Part shown: positions 1-7,255 of the stretch, piece by piece
How the letters are laid out: each line of letters begins with the position of its first letter
Position numbering within the stretch: position 1 is the first letter of the stretch
Source: Dyadobacter soli
GTDB taxonomy: Bacteria; Bacteroidota; Bacteroidia; Cytophagales; Spirosomataceae
Direction: 5' to 3'
DNA length: 35,426 nucleotides
Assembly: GCF_900101885.1 (NCBI RefSeq)
Contig: NZ_FNAN01000038.1
Location: 1 to 35,426, forward strand
Notes under the pieces: generated by a model
Told to the model about the DNA's origin: nothing
The model's database searches: none
The model's input: the letters and a program-made list of their open reading frames with translations, nothing else
Made by a program: the position numbers and the translations under genes

Positions 1-2
1 AC

Positions 3-311
3 CTTAAAAAGGCATACGAGCTGGCATTGGAGCTCAGTAACATTTTCACGACTACAAAAGAAAAAATATACGGACTGACCAGGCTGGCTAAGTGGCACGA
101 AAAGGTCAGGCAATCCGGCTTCAAATCATTCAATACCGTTGCCCGCTCGATTGAGAATCACTACAAGACCATTGTTAACTATTTTGATAACAGAAGCACC
201 AATGCATCCGCTGAATCTTTCAATGCGAAGATCAAAGCGTTCAGGGCGCAGTTCAGAGGAGTCAGGAATGTAGAATTCTTCCTTTACCGCCTTACCCAGT
301 TATATGCTTAA
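3..311 (+). CDS. ISL3-like transposase, C-terminal part (cut by window start)
   Basis: The reading frame is open from base 3, so only the last ~102 codons of a transposase lie here; no start is visible. The end resembles the DDE domain of ISL3-family transposases (the Bacteroidetes ISAon1-like type): a Y-F-D-N-R-S-T-N-A-S-A-E-S-F-N stretch, whose Glu would be the third catalytic acid, followed by the K-I-K-A-F and R-G-V-R-N motifs usual near the C-terminus. The enzyme would cut and join the ends of its own insertion sequence. It ends with TAA at 309-311, just before an apparent element end. The family call comes from motif memory; whether the whole gene is intact cannot be seen. Confidence 0.75.
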   Translation, partial: LKKAYELALELSNIFTTTKEKIYGLTRLAKWHEKVRQSGFKSFNTVARSIENHYKTIVNYFDNRSTNASAESFNAKIKAFRAQFRGVRNVEFFLYRLTQLYA

Positions 312-345
312 TCCAAGGTGCTCCACAACATTTGGTCTTGATCCT
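312..345 (+). repeat. Probable right end of the ISL3-like element
   Basis: Immediately after the transposase stop comes a stretch containing GCTCCACAACATTTGGTC. ISL3-family elements usually place their terminal inverted repeat right behind the transposase, and the position fits. The left end is outside the window, so the inverted repeat cannot be confirmed and the exact boundary is a guess. Confidence 0.35.
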
Positions 346-386
346 CGATCCCTTCATTCAGCCGAGCGGTTCGATGTTCGATTCCG

Positions 387-1785
387 TCAAACGTTAAATT
401 TTCGGGGAAGATCGAACCAATTATCTGCCTTTTTTTCTTCTAACGTGCCTGATTTATAGAGTTTTGAGAGATGTTCGAGTCCCGTGAGGATACGCCTCAG
501 ATATGCTCCTATTTCTGCTTGATCGTCAGAAAAGTCGTTGAGCTTAATTTCAAGTTCTTCAATTCGTTTTGTGCAATGCGATTTAACATGCTCAAAGTCT
601 TCTGTTGCGATAAGCCCATCGACCAATTTGATTCGGGCATTTCGTAATCTTTCATTTATCTTGTCGAGTTCATCCACTAAACCACGACGCTCCTTTTCCC
701 GGATTTTCGTCTGTTCCTTGTAGCTACTAAGCACCAGATCAGAATAAATTTTCATCCGGCCGGGACGCGGTACAAGCATGTTCAGTTGACGTTCGAATTT
801 TTCATTTACGTCGTCCGCCTTAAATCGAACACCACACGACGAAGAACAATGATAATAGTAGTAGTAACTGCTTCTTCCTTTCGATGCGCTTCCTGATAGC
901 ATTCTATCGCATTTGGTACAACGTAAGAAACCCCGGAGTGGAAGGTTGTCACCTGAGACGATTTTTGGCTTTTGATATGGATTCCGTTTTCGTCCGGAAA
1001 TCATATCCTGCACTAAATTGAACGTTGATGGCGACACGATTGGCTCGTGCAATCCCTTCACACGCTGTGCCTTTTCCTCTTCGAATTCGGGAATAAATAT
1101 CTGTCCGCAATAAACCGGATTCCGGATTGCGAGCCAGAAGTTGTTTTTACTGCACTTTAATCCTTTTCTGACCGCTTGCCTCCATACTTGCTCTGTGTTA
1201 AACTTACCCAGTGCAAGTTCTTCAAACACCCATTTCATTATCGGTGCCTTATTTGTGTCAGGTTCAATTTTTTTTTCCGTCAAATGACCTGGCATTACGA
1301 TATCCTATCGGGGCGGTGGCAACCCAGCGCCCTTCTTTCTTGGCGCGCCGCGTGTCGTGGAAAACATTTAATGCGCGACGGTCATTCTCAACTTCGGGCG
1401 CGGCTAAATAGAAAGCAAGCATGATCTTGTTTTCTGGGATCCGGATATCAAGTGGTTGTTCGATTGCCTGTGGTTCAATACCTGCTTTGCGAAGGACATT
1501 GATCATTTGGTACGCATCACCAGCGTTGCGACTGAATCGATCCCATTTTGTAAACAGAATTTGATCAATCCGTAGTCGTTTATTCTCCCTTAATCGGGTA
1601 AGTAGCATTTGCCACTTTGGTCGCAAGGATGTTTTTGCTGAATGGTCCTCGAGGATCACTTCAACAACTTCCACGGAATTGTATTTGCACCAATTTCGCA
1701 ACCTTTCCTCTTGATCTCGCTGAGAATAGCCTTTTTCTGCCTGTTCATCGGTGCTTACCCTGACATATAGAATAGCTCTGGACAT
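387..1785 (-). pseudogene. Large serine recombinase, frameshifted at an A9 run
   Basis: Two overlapping frames together encode one large serine recombinase of about 465 residues. The upstream part (1785 to about 1270) has the catalytic resolvase domain with YVRVSTDEQ (nucleophile Ser10) and a K-W-D-R-F-S-R motif. The downstream part has the Recombinase domain, a zinc-ribbon with paired Cys (C-T-K-C ... C-S-S-S-C) and a coiled-coil C-terminus. They are joined at a run of nine A on the coding strand (1268-1276). With eight A the frame reads through as G-K-K-I-E-P-D; with nine it stops after K-K-N. Such enzymes integrate or excise elements using att sites. The gene may be dead, or rescued by slippage on the A run. 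The upstream small gene is 8 bp away and probably co-transcribed. Confidence 0.85.
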
Positions 1786-1793
1786 TGTCTTGA

Positions 1794-2066
1794 TTATTTT
1801 GTTGACGAATTGCGCTTCGAACCAGAAGCTTTACGAAAATACTGATTAATAGCCAATGTGACCAGGTGTTGCATCGATTCCAGCATCTTTTCTGCCTGCT
1901 CGATAGTTATGTCTTCGCCGGTATCTTTCAGGTGTTTGACGGCATTTACTACTTGCTCATTGTTAAGTTCGCCTCGTTTTCCCATTTCCTCGTTCTTTTC
2001 TCCAAGCCATAATTTAGGCCTGCGATAACGGGGATCAAACACCCTTTCGATTTTCGAATGGGTCAA
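1794..2066 (-). CDS. Small hypothetical protein upstream of the serine recombinase
   Basis: A 90-residue charged, probably helical protein without signal peptide or membrane segment. It ends 8 bp before the recombinase start, so the two look co-transcribed. The C-terminal half contains an E-Q-A-E-K-M-L-E-S-M-Q-H-L-V pattern like that of short helical accessory ORFs often found next to recombinases in Bacteroidetes; the association is from memory and no function is claimed. The longest frame starts with TTG; an internal ATG (residue 28, M-G-K-R-G-E-L) is an alternative start. The frame stays open a little upstream of the TTG, so the gene could also be 5'-truncated. Confidence 0.55.
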   Translation of the reverse strand: MTHSKIERVFDPRYRRPKLWLGEKNEEMGKRGELNNEQVVNAVKHLKDTGEDITIEQAEKMLESMQHLVTLAINQYFRKASGSKRNSSTK

Positions 2067-2441
2067 CGCCGAGATGAACGTTCGGAAGAATAGCTTTCGT
2101 CATTCGCTCTTTGCGTGAGGAGCACAAGTTGTGGAGTATCCTACCCGCAACGGAACAAATGTCGAACTAAATGTTGATTGATTTGTAGAAGATATCGTCT
2201 TTAAGTGATTGTTAACCAGCGGTTTTTATGGGATTGGTATTGCCTTTGCAGGTTTAGCAATTTCTATCAGATGCCTGGGCTTGTTTGGTCTTGCTTCCTT
2301 TGCGGCTGAGCAGCGTACCAGGAACTAGACGAGTGTAAGGTCTTGATGGCAGAGTTCACTCAGGAGCATCAACATTGGGCTCACCAATCAGAACTAAGGT
2401 ATCACCTATATCGGATGATAGACAGTTAAAAATGGTTTGTC
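2067..2441. other. Gene-free stretch with one copy of a 34-bp repeat
   Basis: No convincing coding frame is visible on either strand. The only recognisable element is the 34-bp repeat at 2142-2175, listed separately. The promoter of the minus-strand small gene and recombinase should lie at its left edge, but I see no clear TAnnTTTG box there. Confidence 0.4.
2142..2175 (+). repeat. 34-bp imperfect direct repeat, copy 1
   Basis: Matches 17628-17661 at 30 of 34 positions in the same orientation; the shared core is ACAAATGTCGAA followed by YYAAATGTT (Y = C or T). Copy 2 lies 5 bp outside the IS1182 end at 17623. The repeat could be a recombination or attachment site, or the end of a lost insertion sequence. 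Confidence 0.5.
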
Positions 2442-2635
2442 TCAAATAACCTGGGTAATATGTGACAGCGCCCGCTCAAATGCGTCAAAACAGTTGATAG
2501 GTGAACCATCAATCTGTAAGCCTAGAGATTCACGTTGCAGTTGTTGCGTCAACTGCGGCGGGCGACAAATTGACCCCATTGCCTCAAAATCAAGGGATAT
2601 TGAGACTGGGGAAATATACGTCGCTGGTAACTTAT
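2442..2635 (-). pseudogene. C-terminal gene remnant, homologous to the one at 5847-6008
   Basis: On the minus strand an open stretch of about 64 codons ends D-G-S-P-I-N-C-F-D-A-F-E-R-A-L-S-H-I-T-Q-V-I-stop. A second stretch at 5847-6008 ends G-S-P-V-N-C-F-T-M-Y-E-W-L-L-S-H-F-P-Q-V-I-stop, so conservation is at protein level and the frame was once coding. No start or upstream domain survives. I do not recognise the family. The stop overlaps a TTTGAGACA sequence resembling IS ends elsewhere in the window (TGTCTCAAA), so it may be the tail of a transposase. Plus-strand frames over this stretch look like antisense shadows. Confidence 0.5.
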
Positions 2636-2840
2636 TTTATGGTAAATGAGAAAACACAGAACATGGCCGCTCTCCGATCTGTGAAAATTATTCGATTAGT
2701 ACAAGGATAGACGACTTTTCTTTAAATTAGTTTGAGAAGAAGCTTTACAAAAATGCAGGTCAGAATTCTATACAGCCAACCCCGTGGCTCTTTTTCTTTT
2801 AATGTTTGGAATAGGCATTGCATTGCTCCTCATAACTTAT

Positions 2841-2880
2841 GGCATGCAGGAGCCCGTCGGTTCGAATCCGATACGTTACA
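2841..2880 (+). tRNA. tRNA 3' half (fragment)
   Basis: Bases 2856-2872 form a normal T arm: stem GTCGG / CCGAT around the loop TTCGAAT. They are followed by a 7-base acceptor strand (ACGTTAC) and a discriminator A. Upstream GGCATGCAGG fits the 3' side of an anticodon arm. The matching 5' half (GTAACGT acceptor strand, D arm, 5' anticodon stem) is absent, so this is a fragment, not a gene. Integrases often recombine within the 3' half of tRNA genes and leave such copies behind. The isoacceptor cannot be named with confidence. Confidence 0.6.
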
Positions 2881-2891
2881 CTTGATAATCC

Positions 2892-2925
2892 ACTACTTAC
2901 AAATAAAACGTAAGTAGTTTTTTTT
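2892..2925 (+). terminator. Rho-independent terminator behind the tRNA fragment
   Basis: A perfect 9-bp stem (ACTACTTAC / GTAAGTAGT) with a 9-base loop runs straight into eight T. It sits 12 bp after the tRNA 3' end, as expected for the original tRNA terminator, which supports the tRNA reading. Confidence 0.8.
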
Positions 2926-3043
2926 ATTTAGGTCGAACATTTTTAGTCATTTTTTCAATTTTTGCCTGGTTCGGTCGGCTCATCCACCACCGATTCAGTG
3001 TTTTTTTAGCTCAAAATTTCTCGCATTAGCAATTAGCATCACG

Positions 3044-3077
3044 TTTGTTCAATGTAATAACTATGCAAATATCTTGC
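3044..3077 (+). promoter_or_regulatory. Putative promoter of the Xre-RES operon
   Basis: TTTG (3044-3047) and TATCTTGC (3070-3077) resemble the Bacteroidetes -33 TTTG and -7 TAnnTTTG boxes with a 22-bp spacer, at the long end of the usual range. The transcription start would fall inside the palindrome that follows directly. The -7 match is imperfect. Confidence 0.4.
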
Positions 3078-3099
3078 ATAACTGCCAGATGGCAGTTAT
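3078..3099. promoter_or_regulatory. Perfect palindrome, likely antitoxin operator
   Basis: ATAACTGCCA and TGGCAGTTAT are perfect inverted arms separated by GA. The element lies directly after the putative -7 box and just before the antitoxin start at 3104. Xre-type antitoxins of RES systems repress their own promoters by binding such palindromes, so this is the natural operator. It also argues against starts inside the palindrome (ATG at 3089). Confidence 0.65.
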
Positions 3100-3103
3100 C
3101 TTT

Positions 3104-3526
3104 ATGACAAAAAGCTATTGTATGGATTTGGTCTTAGATACTGGTTTCTCGCATGACGGCTTCGAAGTCATTCAGCAAGCTCGGTCTGGCGTTGAGCGTG
3201 GAAAAGCTGATGAAATTGCTCATGTCATCGCCTTAACCGACAAGGAGCTTGCACGTATTTTGAACCTATCAGAGCGCACTCTGCATCGGCTTCGTCCCGA
3301 TGCGCTACTGGACAATAATTCCTCCGAAAGACTACTCTTAATGGATCAGCTAATCCACCACGGGTTAGACGTCTTTGATCAAAGAGGGGATGTTCTGAGA
3401 AGATGGTTTAGAACCCCTTTGTCAGAACTTCATGGGCAGTCACCACTTACACTGCTTGACACAACAACAGGCTTTGCTATGGTACACACTGTTTTAGGGC
3501 GCATTGAGCATGGTATTTATGCGTGA
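3104..3526 (+). CDS. Xre/MbcA/ParS-type antitoxin of a RES toxin
   Basis: About 140 residues in the usual two-part layout. The first part holds a helix-turn-helix (L-T-D-K-E-L-A-R-I-L-N-L-S-E-R-T-L near residues 48-64). The C-terminal toxin-binding domain (DUF2384) contains P-L-S-E-L-H-G-Q-S-P-L-T-L-L-D-T and ends V-L-G-R-I-E-H-G-I-Y-A. It should neutralise the RES toxin by covering its active site and repress the operon through the palindrome at 3078-3099. I chose the ATG at 3104 because earlier starts fall inside the palindrome; the ATG at 3122 is also possible. Its stop overlaps the toxin start. The frame is intact, unlike most neighbours. Confidence 0.9.
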   Translation: MTKSYCMDLVLDTGFSHDGFEVIQQARSGVERGKADEIAHVIALTDKELARILNLSERTLHRLRPDALLDNNSSERLLLMDQLIHHGLDVFDQRGDVLRRWFRTPLSELHGQSPLTLLDTTTGFAMVHTVLGRIEHGIYA

Positions 3527-4028
3527 GTTTCACTTTTCAGAACCTTTGTCGAATACTCACACGCTAGCGTACCGCCTCGTTAAAGAACGATTTGCTGACA
3601 TACCGTTATCATCGGAGGGAGCGCGTAGATACGGTGGCAGATGGAATCCCGTGGGAATTGGAATTCTTTACACGTCGTCGAGCCCAGAGCTAGCATTGCT
3701 GGAACAGTTGGTTCACCTGCCGACCCTCGCCTACGAGGACCTTCCAAAATTGTTCTTGATTACCATGATTTTACCTGGAATCCCAACGCGCGCAAAGGAT
3801 TTGCCTGAAAATTGGCGGGATCCGGCAAACTATCATCAAAACCATCAGCTATTAAAAGACTGGTTGAACCAACCGGATGTCATGTCGATAAAGGTACCTT
3901 CGGCAGTAGTTGCTGAATCACATAATTTTCTGCTCCATCCACTTCACAAGGATTTTGGTAATATCGAAATCTTGAGCATTCAGCCTTTTAACATTGATCC
4001 GCGTTTGTGGAACGTTAAAAATGGGTAG
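3519..4028 (+). CDS. RES-domain toxin (NAD+-targeting type)
   Basis: 169 residues, normal for a RES toxin. The signature is clear: Y-R (18-19), R-Y-G-G-R-W-N-P-V-G (37-46), I-L-Y-T-S-S-S-P-E-L-A-L-L-E (49-62) and a later V-P-S-A-V-V-A. The Arg, Tyr, Glu and Ser positions match those needed in characterised members, which degrade NAD+ (MbcT) or ADP-ribosylate a host enzyme (ParT). Whether this one degrades NAD+ or modifies a protein cannot be told. The ATG at 3519 overlaps the antitoxin stop by 8 bp, typical of coupled toxin-antitoxin genes; an ATG at 3510 is an alternative. All key residues and the frame are intact, so the module is probably active. Confidence 0.9.
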   Translation: MREFHFSEPLSNTHTLAYRLVKERFADIPLSSEGARRYGGRWNPVGIGILYTSSSPELALLEQLVHLPTLAYEDLPKLFLITMILPGIPTRAKDLPENWRDPANYHQNHQLLKDWLNQPDVMSIKVPSAVVAESHNFLLHPLHKDFGNIEILSIQPFNIDPRLWNVKNG

Positions 4029-4080
4029 CGATAGGAGACCAAAATTTTATCTTATTACAATAGATTTGATCAACATCAAG

Positions 4081-4433
4081 GTTGAGCGGGAGAAGCCATC
4101 AAGAAACGCTCGAACATGTTCTGCAATGATCACCCCGGCGCAGTAAGGTCTAACACAGCAGCGGGTAAAGTTTGAGAGGATTATGGCCGGGATCCTTGTC
4201 AACGTCAGCGGCACTACCTTGGGATGAGACCTTACATGAGAAGCCGGAGGAGGTAAAATTAGGCTGATCTGTCGGAGCGGTGCTAACAACAATGGCCTGG
4301 TAAGGGATCTTGGGTGTAAATGGCTGGAAAAGGTTATAGCAAAAGCCGGATGGAGGCAGCCCGGTACTGGCGGTAGCTACGTAAGCATGAGCTGTATTTT
4401 AGAAAGAAGCTAGATGGGAGATTCGGATTGTGA
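4081..4433 (+). ncRNA. Structured non-coding block, possibly group II intron remnant
   Basis: Several nested inverted repeats suggest a folded RNA: GTTGAGCG (4081-4088) with CGCTCGAAC (4107-4115, one bulge); CCGGC-GCA-GTAAGGTCT (4135-4151) with AGACCTTAC-N7-GCCGG (4227-4247); and an inner AGGAT/ATCCT hairpin (4177-4196). A hairpin chain followed by a long two-part stem enclosing further hairpins recalls domain I of bacterial group II introns. No reverse transcriptase and no domain V were found, so it would be a 5' fragment. A short frame at 4320-4433 reads M-A-G-K-G-Y-S-K-S-R ... L-D-G-R-F-G-L with one internal TAG and may be a coding scrap. The intron identity is a guess; the pairing is visible. 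Confidence 0.35.
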
Positions 4434-4484
4434 TAAACCAAATGCAAATTCTACCGTTATTTGACTAAAATATTTACCTATTGC

Positions 4485-4892
4485 ATGAAAGTGAAAAAAA
4501 TAAAAAATCGAATTGGCTATGTTACTATTATTTTAATTTTTGTAATAGGCATATTTTACTTCTTCAACCATAGGGAGTATTTAGATAAATCCGAATACTA
4601 CGAGTTGACAAGACAATTAACGCCTGATAAGAAATATTATATCTACCACTATGCTAGATACGGTGGTATGGCTTTTTCAAGTGATATTACCGGATATAGG
4701 TTGCTAGAAAAGGAAGAACGTTTTGCTGAAAATGCAGGTATAGTGTCAAAATTAGAGGTCGACGATCTAGATAAATTCTATAATTCGGATAACAAGGCTA
4801 TGGTTCTTTCCGCAGGTTTTGCATTCATCCCAAATAAAAGCGTATTAATTAAAGATTTTGGGGAAACGGGATACTTTTTAAGTATAAAGTAA
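4485..4892 (+). CDS. Hypothetical protein with one N-terminal membrane segment
   Basis: 135 residues from the ATG at 4485; a longer frame begins at a TTG at 4461 but adds nothing recognisable. The N-terminus is K-rich followed by one hydrophobic helix (about residues 10-29, V-T-I-I-L-I-F-V-I-G-I-F-Y-F-F), then a polar domain rich in Tyr, Lys and Asp. This suggests an inner-membrane anchored protein with a periplasmic domain. The DNA is clearly AT-richer than the genes on either side, hinting at separate origin. I recognise no family. It sits in the same short stretch as the unrelated single-helix protein at 5172. Confidence 0.6.
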   Translation: MKVKKIKNRIGYVTIILIFVIGIFYFFNHREYLDKSEYYELTRQLTPDKKYYIYHYARYGGMAFSSDITGYRLLEKEERFAENAGIVSKLEVDDLDKFYNSDNKAMVLSAGFAFIPNKSVLIKDFGETGYFLSIK

Positions 4893-5171
4893 ATTCGTTT
4901 AAACTATTAACTCTTGCTAGGTTAGGTAATTATTAGGGGCGTTAATGCAATGTGCTTATTGGAAAAATACAAATCATAATGGTTTTGATTGGATTGAACC
5001 CTCATGACAAAGCCTAGAAAATTCCCTGCTGGTTTTAATACTATTTTTATGTTAACCAACAAAACACATACCAAGAGGGTACCGGCGCTTTTGAGAAAGT
5101 TCTTGGGAAAGTACAATCGATAGGAGAGATTACTGTGTTTGTAAGTTATTTCCAGTTATTAAGTATTCCTT
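4893..5171. other. Intergenic stretch, no supported feature
   Basis: Only short frames occur. A plus-strand frame from ATG 5004 gives about 39 codons (M-T-K-P-R-K-F-P-A-G) and a minus-strand frame gives 64 codons; neither has a convincing start context or recognisable content. I see no repeat or terminator. Confidence 0.4.
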
Positions 5172-5672
5172 ATGTATAAGACGACTACCCGATTCTTAGG
5201 GGTTTTACTTGCGTTGATTGTAATGCTTGGAATTGGAGTTAATCTATTGCCGTCGGTATTTGGATTTATCTTATTCAGGGCTGACGATTACGGTGTTTTG
5301 AACGAGCAGCGTCGGGCGATCAACGCTTGGGTTTTTGAGAAGAAACAAACATCAGAAAACCACGACACAGATGAGTTAATCGTGTATTTCCCGTCCGAAC
5401 AAAAATATAGATATCTTACGGTAGTCCCTGAACATCAATTAATAGGCTTGGCCGATCGGCCGGCTGATAACATTTGGGTGGCTCCTGGATCAAGGGTTGC
5501 TTACATGTTTCCGAATGGATCTTTCTTTATCCCACTAGATGGCCCGTATTTCGAATTGATATCTGAATTTGAATTCTCCAAAAATGTCATCTGGTTCAAC
5601 ACTTTTGACGATCTAAAGAAATTCGGCAGCCGTATTGTGATAAACCGGACTAGAACTGGTTTGTCTAGGTAG
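5172..5672 (+). CDS. Hypothetical membrane-anchored protein
   Basis: 166 residues. One hydrophobic N-terminal helix (about residues 8-34, ending in F-I-L-F-R) is followed by a soluble domain with many aromatic residues and a W-V-A-P-G-S-R-V-A-Y-M-F-P-N-G-S-F-F-I-P-L-D motif. No lipobox Cys is present, so it is probably anchored in the inner membrane facing the periplasm. I recognise no family. The start at 5172 is the first ATG and fits the beginning of the membrane helix. The neighbours are remnants, so the context gives no hint of its role. Confidence 0.6.
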   Translation: MYKTTTRFLGVLLALIVMLGIGVNLLPSVFGFILFRADDYGVLNEQRRAINAWVFEKKQTSENHDTDELIVYFPSEQKYRYLTVVPEHQLIGLADRPADNIWVAPGSRVAYMFPNGSFFIPLDGPYFELISEFEFSKNVIWFNTFDDLKKFGSRIVINRTRTGLSR

Positions 5673-5846
5673 TCAGTCAGGAACGATAATTATCTTAGAT
5701 ACCCCCCGTTTTGTGACACATTTATTGCTGTTTATGCTGATAATTGTTGATACGTCTTCTTTCGAAAGATTTACAGCACCGGCTTCCAGTTCAGAGACGC
5801 TACCAACGTAGCCCACATGCGCTGAAAATTGACGCTGGCACCTGTC
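5673..5846. other. Intergenic stretch, nothing supported
   Basis: No coding frame, repeat or terminator is convincing here. The stretch leads into the TGTCTCAAATAACCTGGG sequence shared almost exactly with the region around 2438. Confidence 0.35.
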
Positions 5847-6008
5847 TCAAATAACCTGGGGGAAATGTGACAGCAACCACTCGTACATCGTAAAGCAGTT
5901 GACGGGTGAACCAGTGCCCTTCAATGCGTATTTTCTGTCGTGTAGTTGCCTGATCAACCGATCTATTTCCAGAGGTAAGCCATTCAAGATGTGTTCTTGT
6001 GAGGGAAG
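5847..6008 (-). pseudogene. C-terminal gene remnant, homologous to the one at 2442-2635
   Basis: A minus-strand open stretch of 53 codons ends G-S-P-V-N-C-F-T-M-Y-E-W-L-L-S-H-F-P-Q-V-I-stop. It aligns with the remnant at 2442-2635 in protein sequence, in the position of the stop, and in the DNA around it (TGTCTCAAATAACCTGGG on the plus strand). Both lie in the same orientation about 3.4 kb apart and flank the tRNA fragment, RES/Xre pair and membrane-protein genes. No start or upstream domain survives. The family is unknown to me; a transposase tail is the best guess. Confidence 0.5.
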
Positions 6009-6080
6009 CTAAAAAGCTCTACGGCACCAAAGTTGACGTTAAAAAATTGTAGTTTGCTATTTGGGATCTACAATCATCTT

Positions 6081-6326
6081 ATGGAAAGGGAAATACTGAT
6101 ATTCATTTTATCGCGCAGAAATAGAGTAAGCATCCGAACTCTGGTCCATTGGCGGGATCGTCATTATTGGGACGAAGTAGTTCAAGACGACGGCGAAGGG
6201 GTATCAAATATGCTATCTCTGCTTCTTCATAAAGGTTATTTGGCTTATGCCGAATTTGAAGACAATGCGTCAAGCTGGTGGGGATACTATGTGACGGATA
6301 CAGGAATTGCATACCTTAACGAATAG
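6081..6326 (+). CDS. Small winged-helix-like hypothetical protein
   Basis: 81 residues from ATG 6081; a longer frame from 6033 lacks supporting content. The ending G-Y-Y-V-T-D-T-G-I-A-Y-L-N-E, after a helix with S-N-M-L-S-L-L-L-H-K-G-Y-L, resembles the recognition-helix and wing layout of small MarR/PadR-like winged-helix proteins, in which the last strand reads Y-x-L-T-x-x-G. It could therefore be a DNA-binding regulator, but this is shape recognition only. It stands alone between a remnant and the resolvase gene, with no visible operon partner. Confidence 0.5.
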   Translation: MEREILIFILSRRNRVSIRTLVHWRDRHYWDEVVQDDGEGVSNMLSLLLHKGYLAYAEFEDNASSWWGYYVTDTGIAYLNE

Positions 6327-6616
6327 ATCTTATACTCCGACAAATGCATATAAGACACATGCACACGCTCCTTAAGAGCAATCCTCAGCAGCAAAATTAA
6401 TTTCAAGTTTAGGTGTCCTAAATCGACTGGCCGTTCTTAATGGACAATTGTTAAGACAGGGGTATCCGGATGACCATCCGCAGAATTAAATTTGGTGTTA
6501 AAGCTGTCTCATCACACCTGCGTTTTTTGAAAACAGATGATATATCAACTTACTATATACTTAGTTGTACGAAAATTGTCTTAAATGGCTATCTCAAATT
6601 TCTATGTCTAATTATT
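6327..6616. other. Gene-free stretch upstream of the resolvase
   Basis: No coding frame is supported. A short inverted repeat, CGGATG-AC-CATCCG, lies near 6470. Resolvase recombination sites (res) usually lie directly upstream of the resolvase gene, so this AT-rich stretch could hold one, but I cannot pick out subsites by eye. Confidence 0.3.
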
Positions 6617-6624
6617 TATTTTTG
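6617..6624 (+). promoter_or_regulatory. -7 box of the resolvase promoter
   Basis: TATTTTTG matches the Bacteroidetes -7 consensus TAnnTTTG exactly and lies 23 bp before the resolvase ATG at 6648. No good -33 TTTG is visible at the expected distance. Confidence 0.5.
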
Positions 6625-6647
6625 GTTGAATAAGTGAGACAACTGAT

Positions 6648-7251
6648 ATGATTTTTGGATACGCCAGGGTTTCAACCCAAGATCAGAATCTTAACCTACA
6701 AATTGACGACTTGAAAAAGTCGGGATGCGAGCGCATCTTTCGAGAGAAGGTGTCTTCGGTTAAAGAGCGGCCCGAGCTCAACAAGCTGCTCGACTCAGTC
6801 AGGGAAGGCCACTATCATTGTTTGGAAGCTCGACAGGCTCGGCCGGTCGCTGAAAGATCTAATCCATTTGATCAATGAATTTCAGCAAAGGAACATCGGC
6901 TTCCGGAGTCTGAACGATGCGATCGATACGACAACCGCTCAAGGCCGGTTAATCTTTAATATTTTTGATTCGCTCGCCGAGTTCGAGCGTGACCAGATCC
7001 GGGAGCGGACCAAAGCCGGTCTTTCCGCAGCGCGCGCCAGGGGAAGGATGGGAGGGAAGCCCAAAGGTCTGAGCAAAGCAGCCATGTCAAAGGCACATGC
7101 CGCCAAGGCACTCTACGACAAAAAGGACAAGACAGGGGAAGAGATCGGAAAAGTCTTAGGCATCAGCAGGGCCACGGTGTACCGGTACATCAAAGAGATC
7201 GAGCAGCAGCACCGCTCAGAAAATGAAAACAATCATCAGCACAAAATTTAA
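6648..7251 (+). pseudogene. Small serine resolvase/invertase, frameshifted
   Basis: Together the two frames give about 200 residues, the normal length for a Tn3-type resolvase or Hin-like invertase. The N-terminus M-I-F-G-Y-A-R-V-S-T-Q-D-Q carries the catalytic Ser. The middle should read E-G-D-T-I-I-V-W-K-L-D-R-L-G-R-S-L, but about two bases are missing near 6809-6811, so the first frame runs into nonsense. The frame then continues with L-A-E-F-E-R-D-Q-I-R-E-R-T-K-A-G, and the C-terminus has a recombinase HTH (T-G-E-E-I-G-K-V-L-G-I-S-R-A-T-V-Y-R-Y). The lesion sits before the D-R-L-G-R-S catalytic motif, so the protein should be inactive. The DUF3800 gene starts 4 bp after its stop. Confidence 0.88.
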
Positions 7252-7255
7252 AACG

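Noticed and set aside
2437..2710. Two overlapping plus-strand frames of about 70 codons
   Set aside because: They are antisense to the remnant at 2442-2635, whose protein-level similarity to 5847-6008 shows that the minus strand was the coding one.
4047..4292. 81-codon minus-strand frame
   Set aside because: It covers the structured-looking block, has no start context or family resemblance, and its apparent openness is explained by the base composition of the stems.
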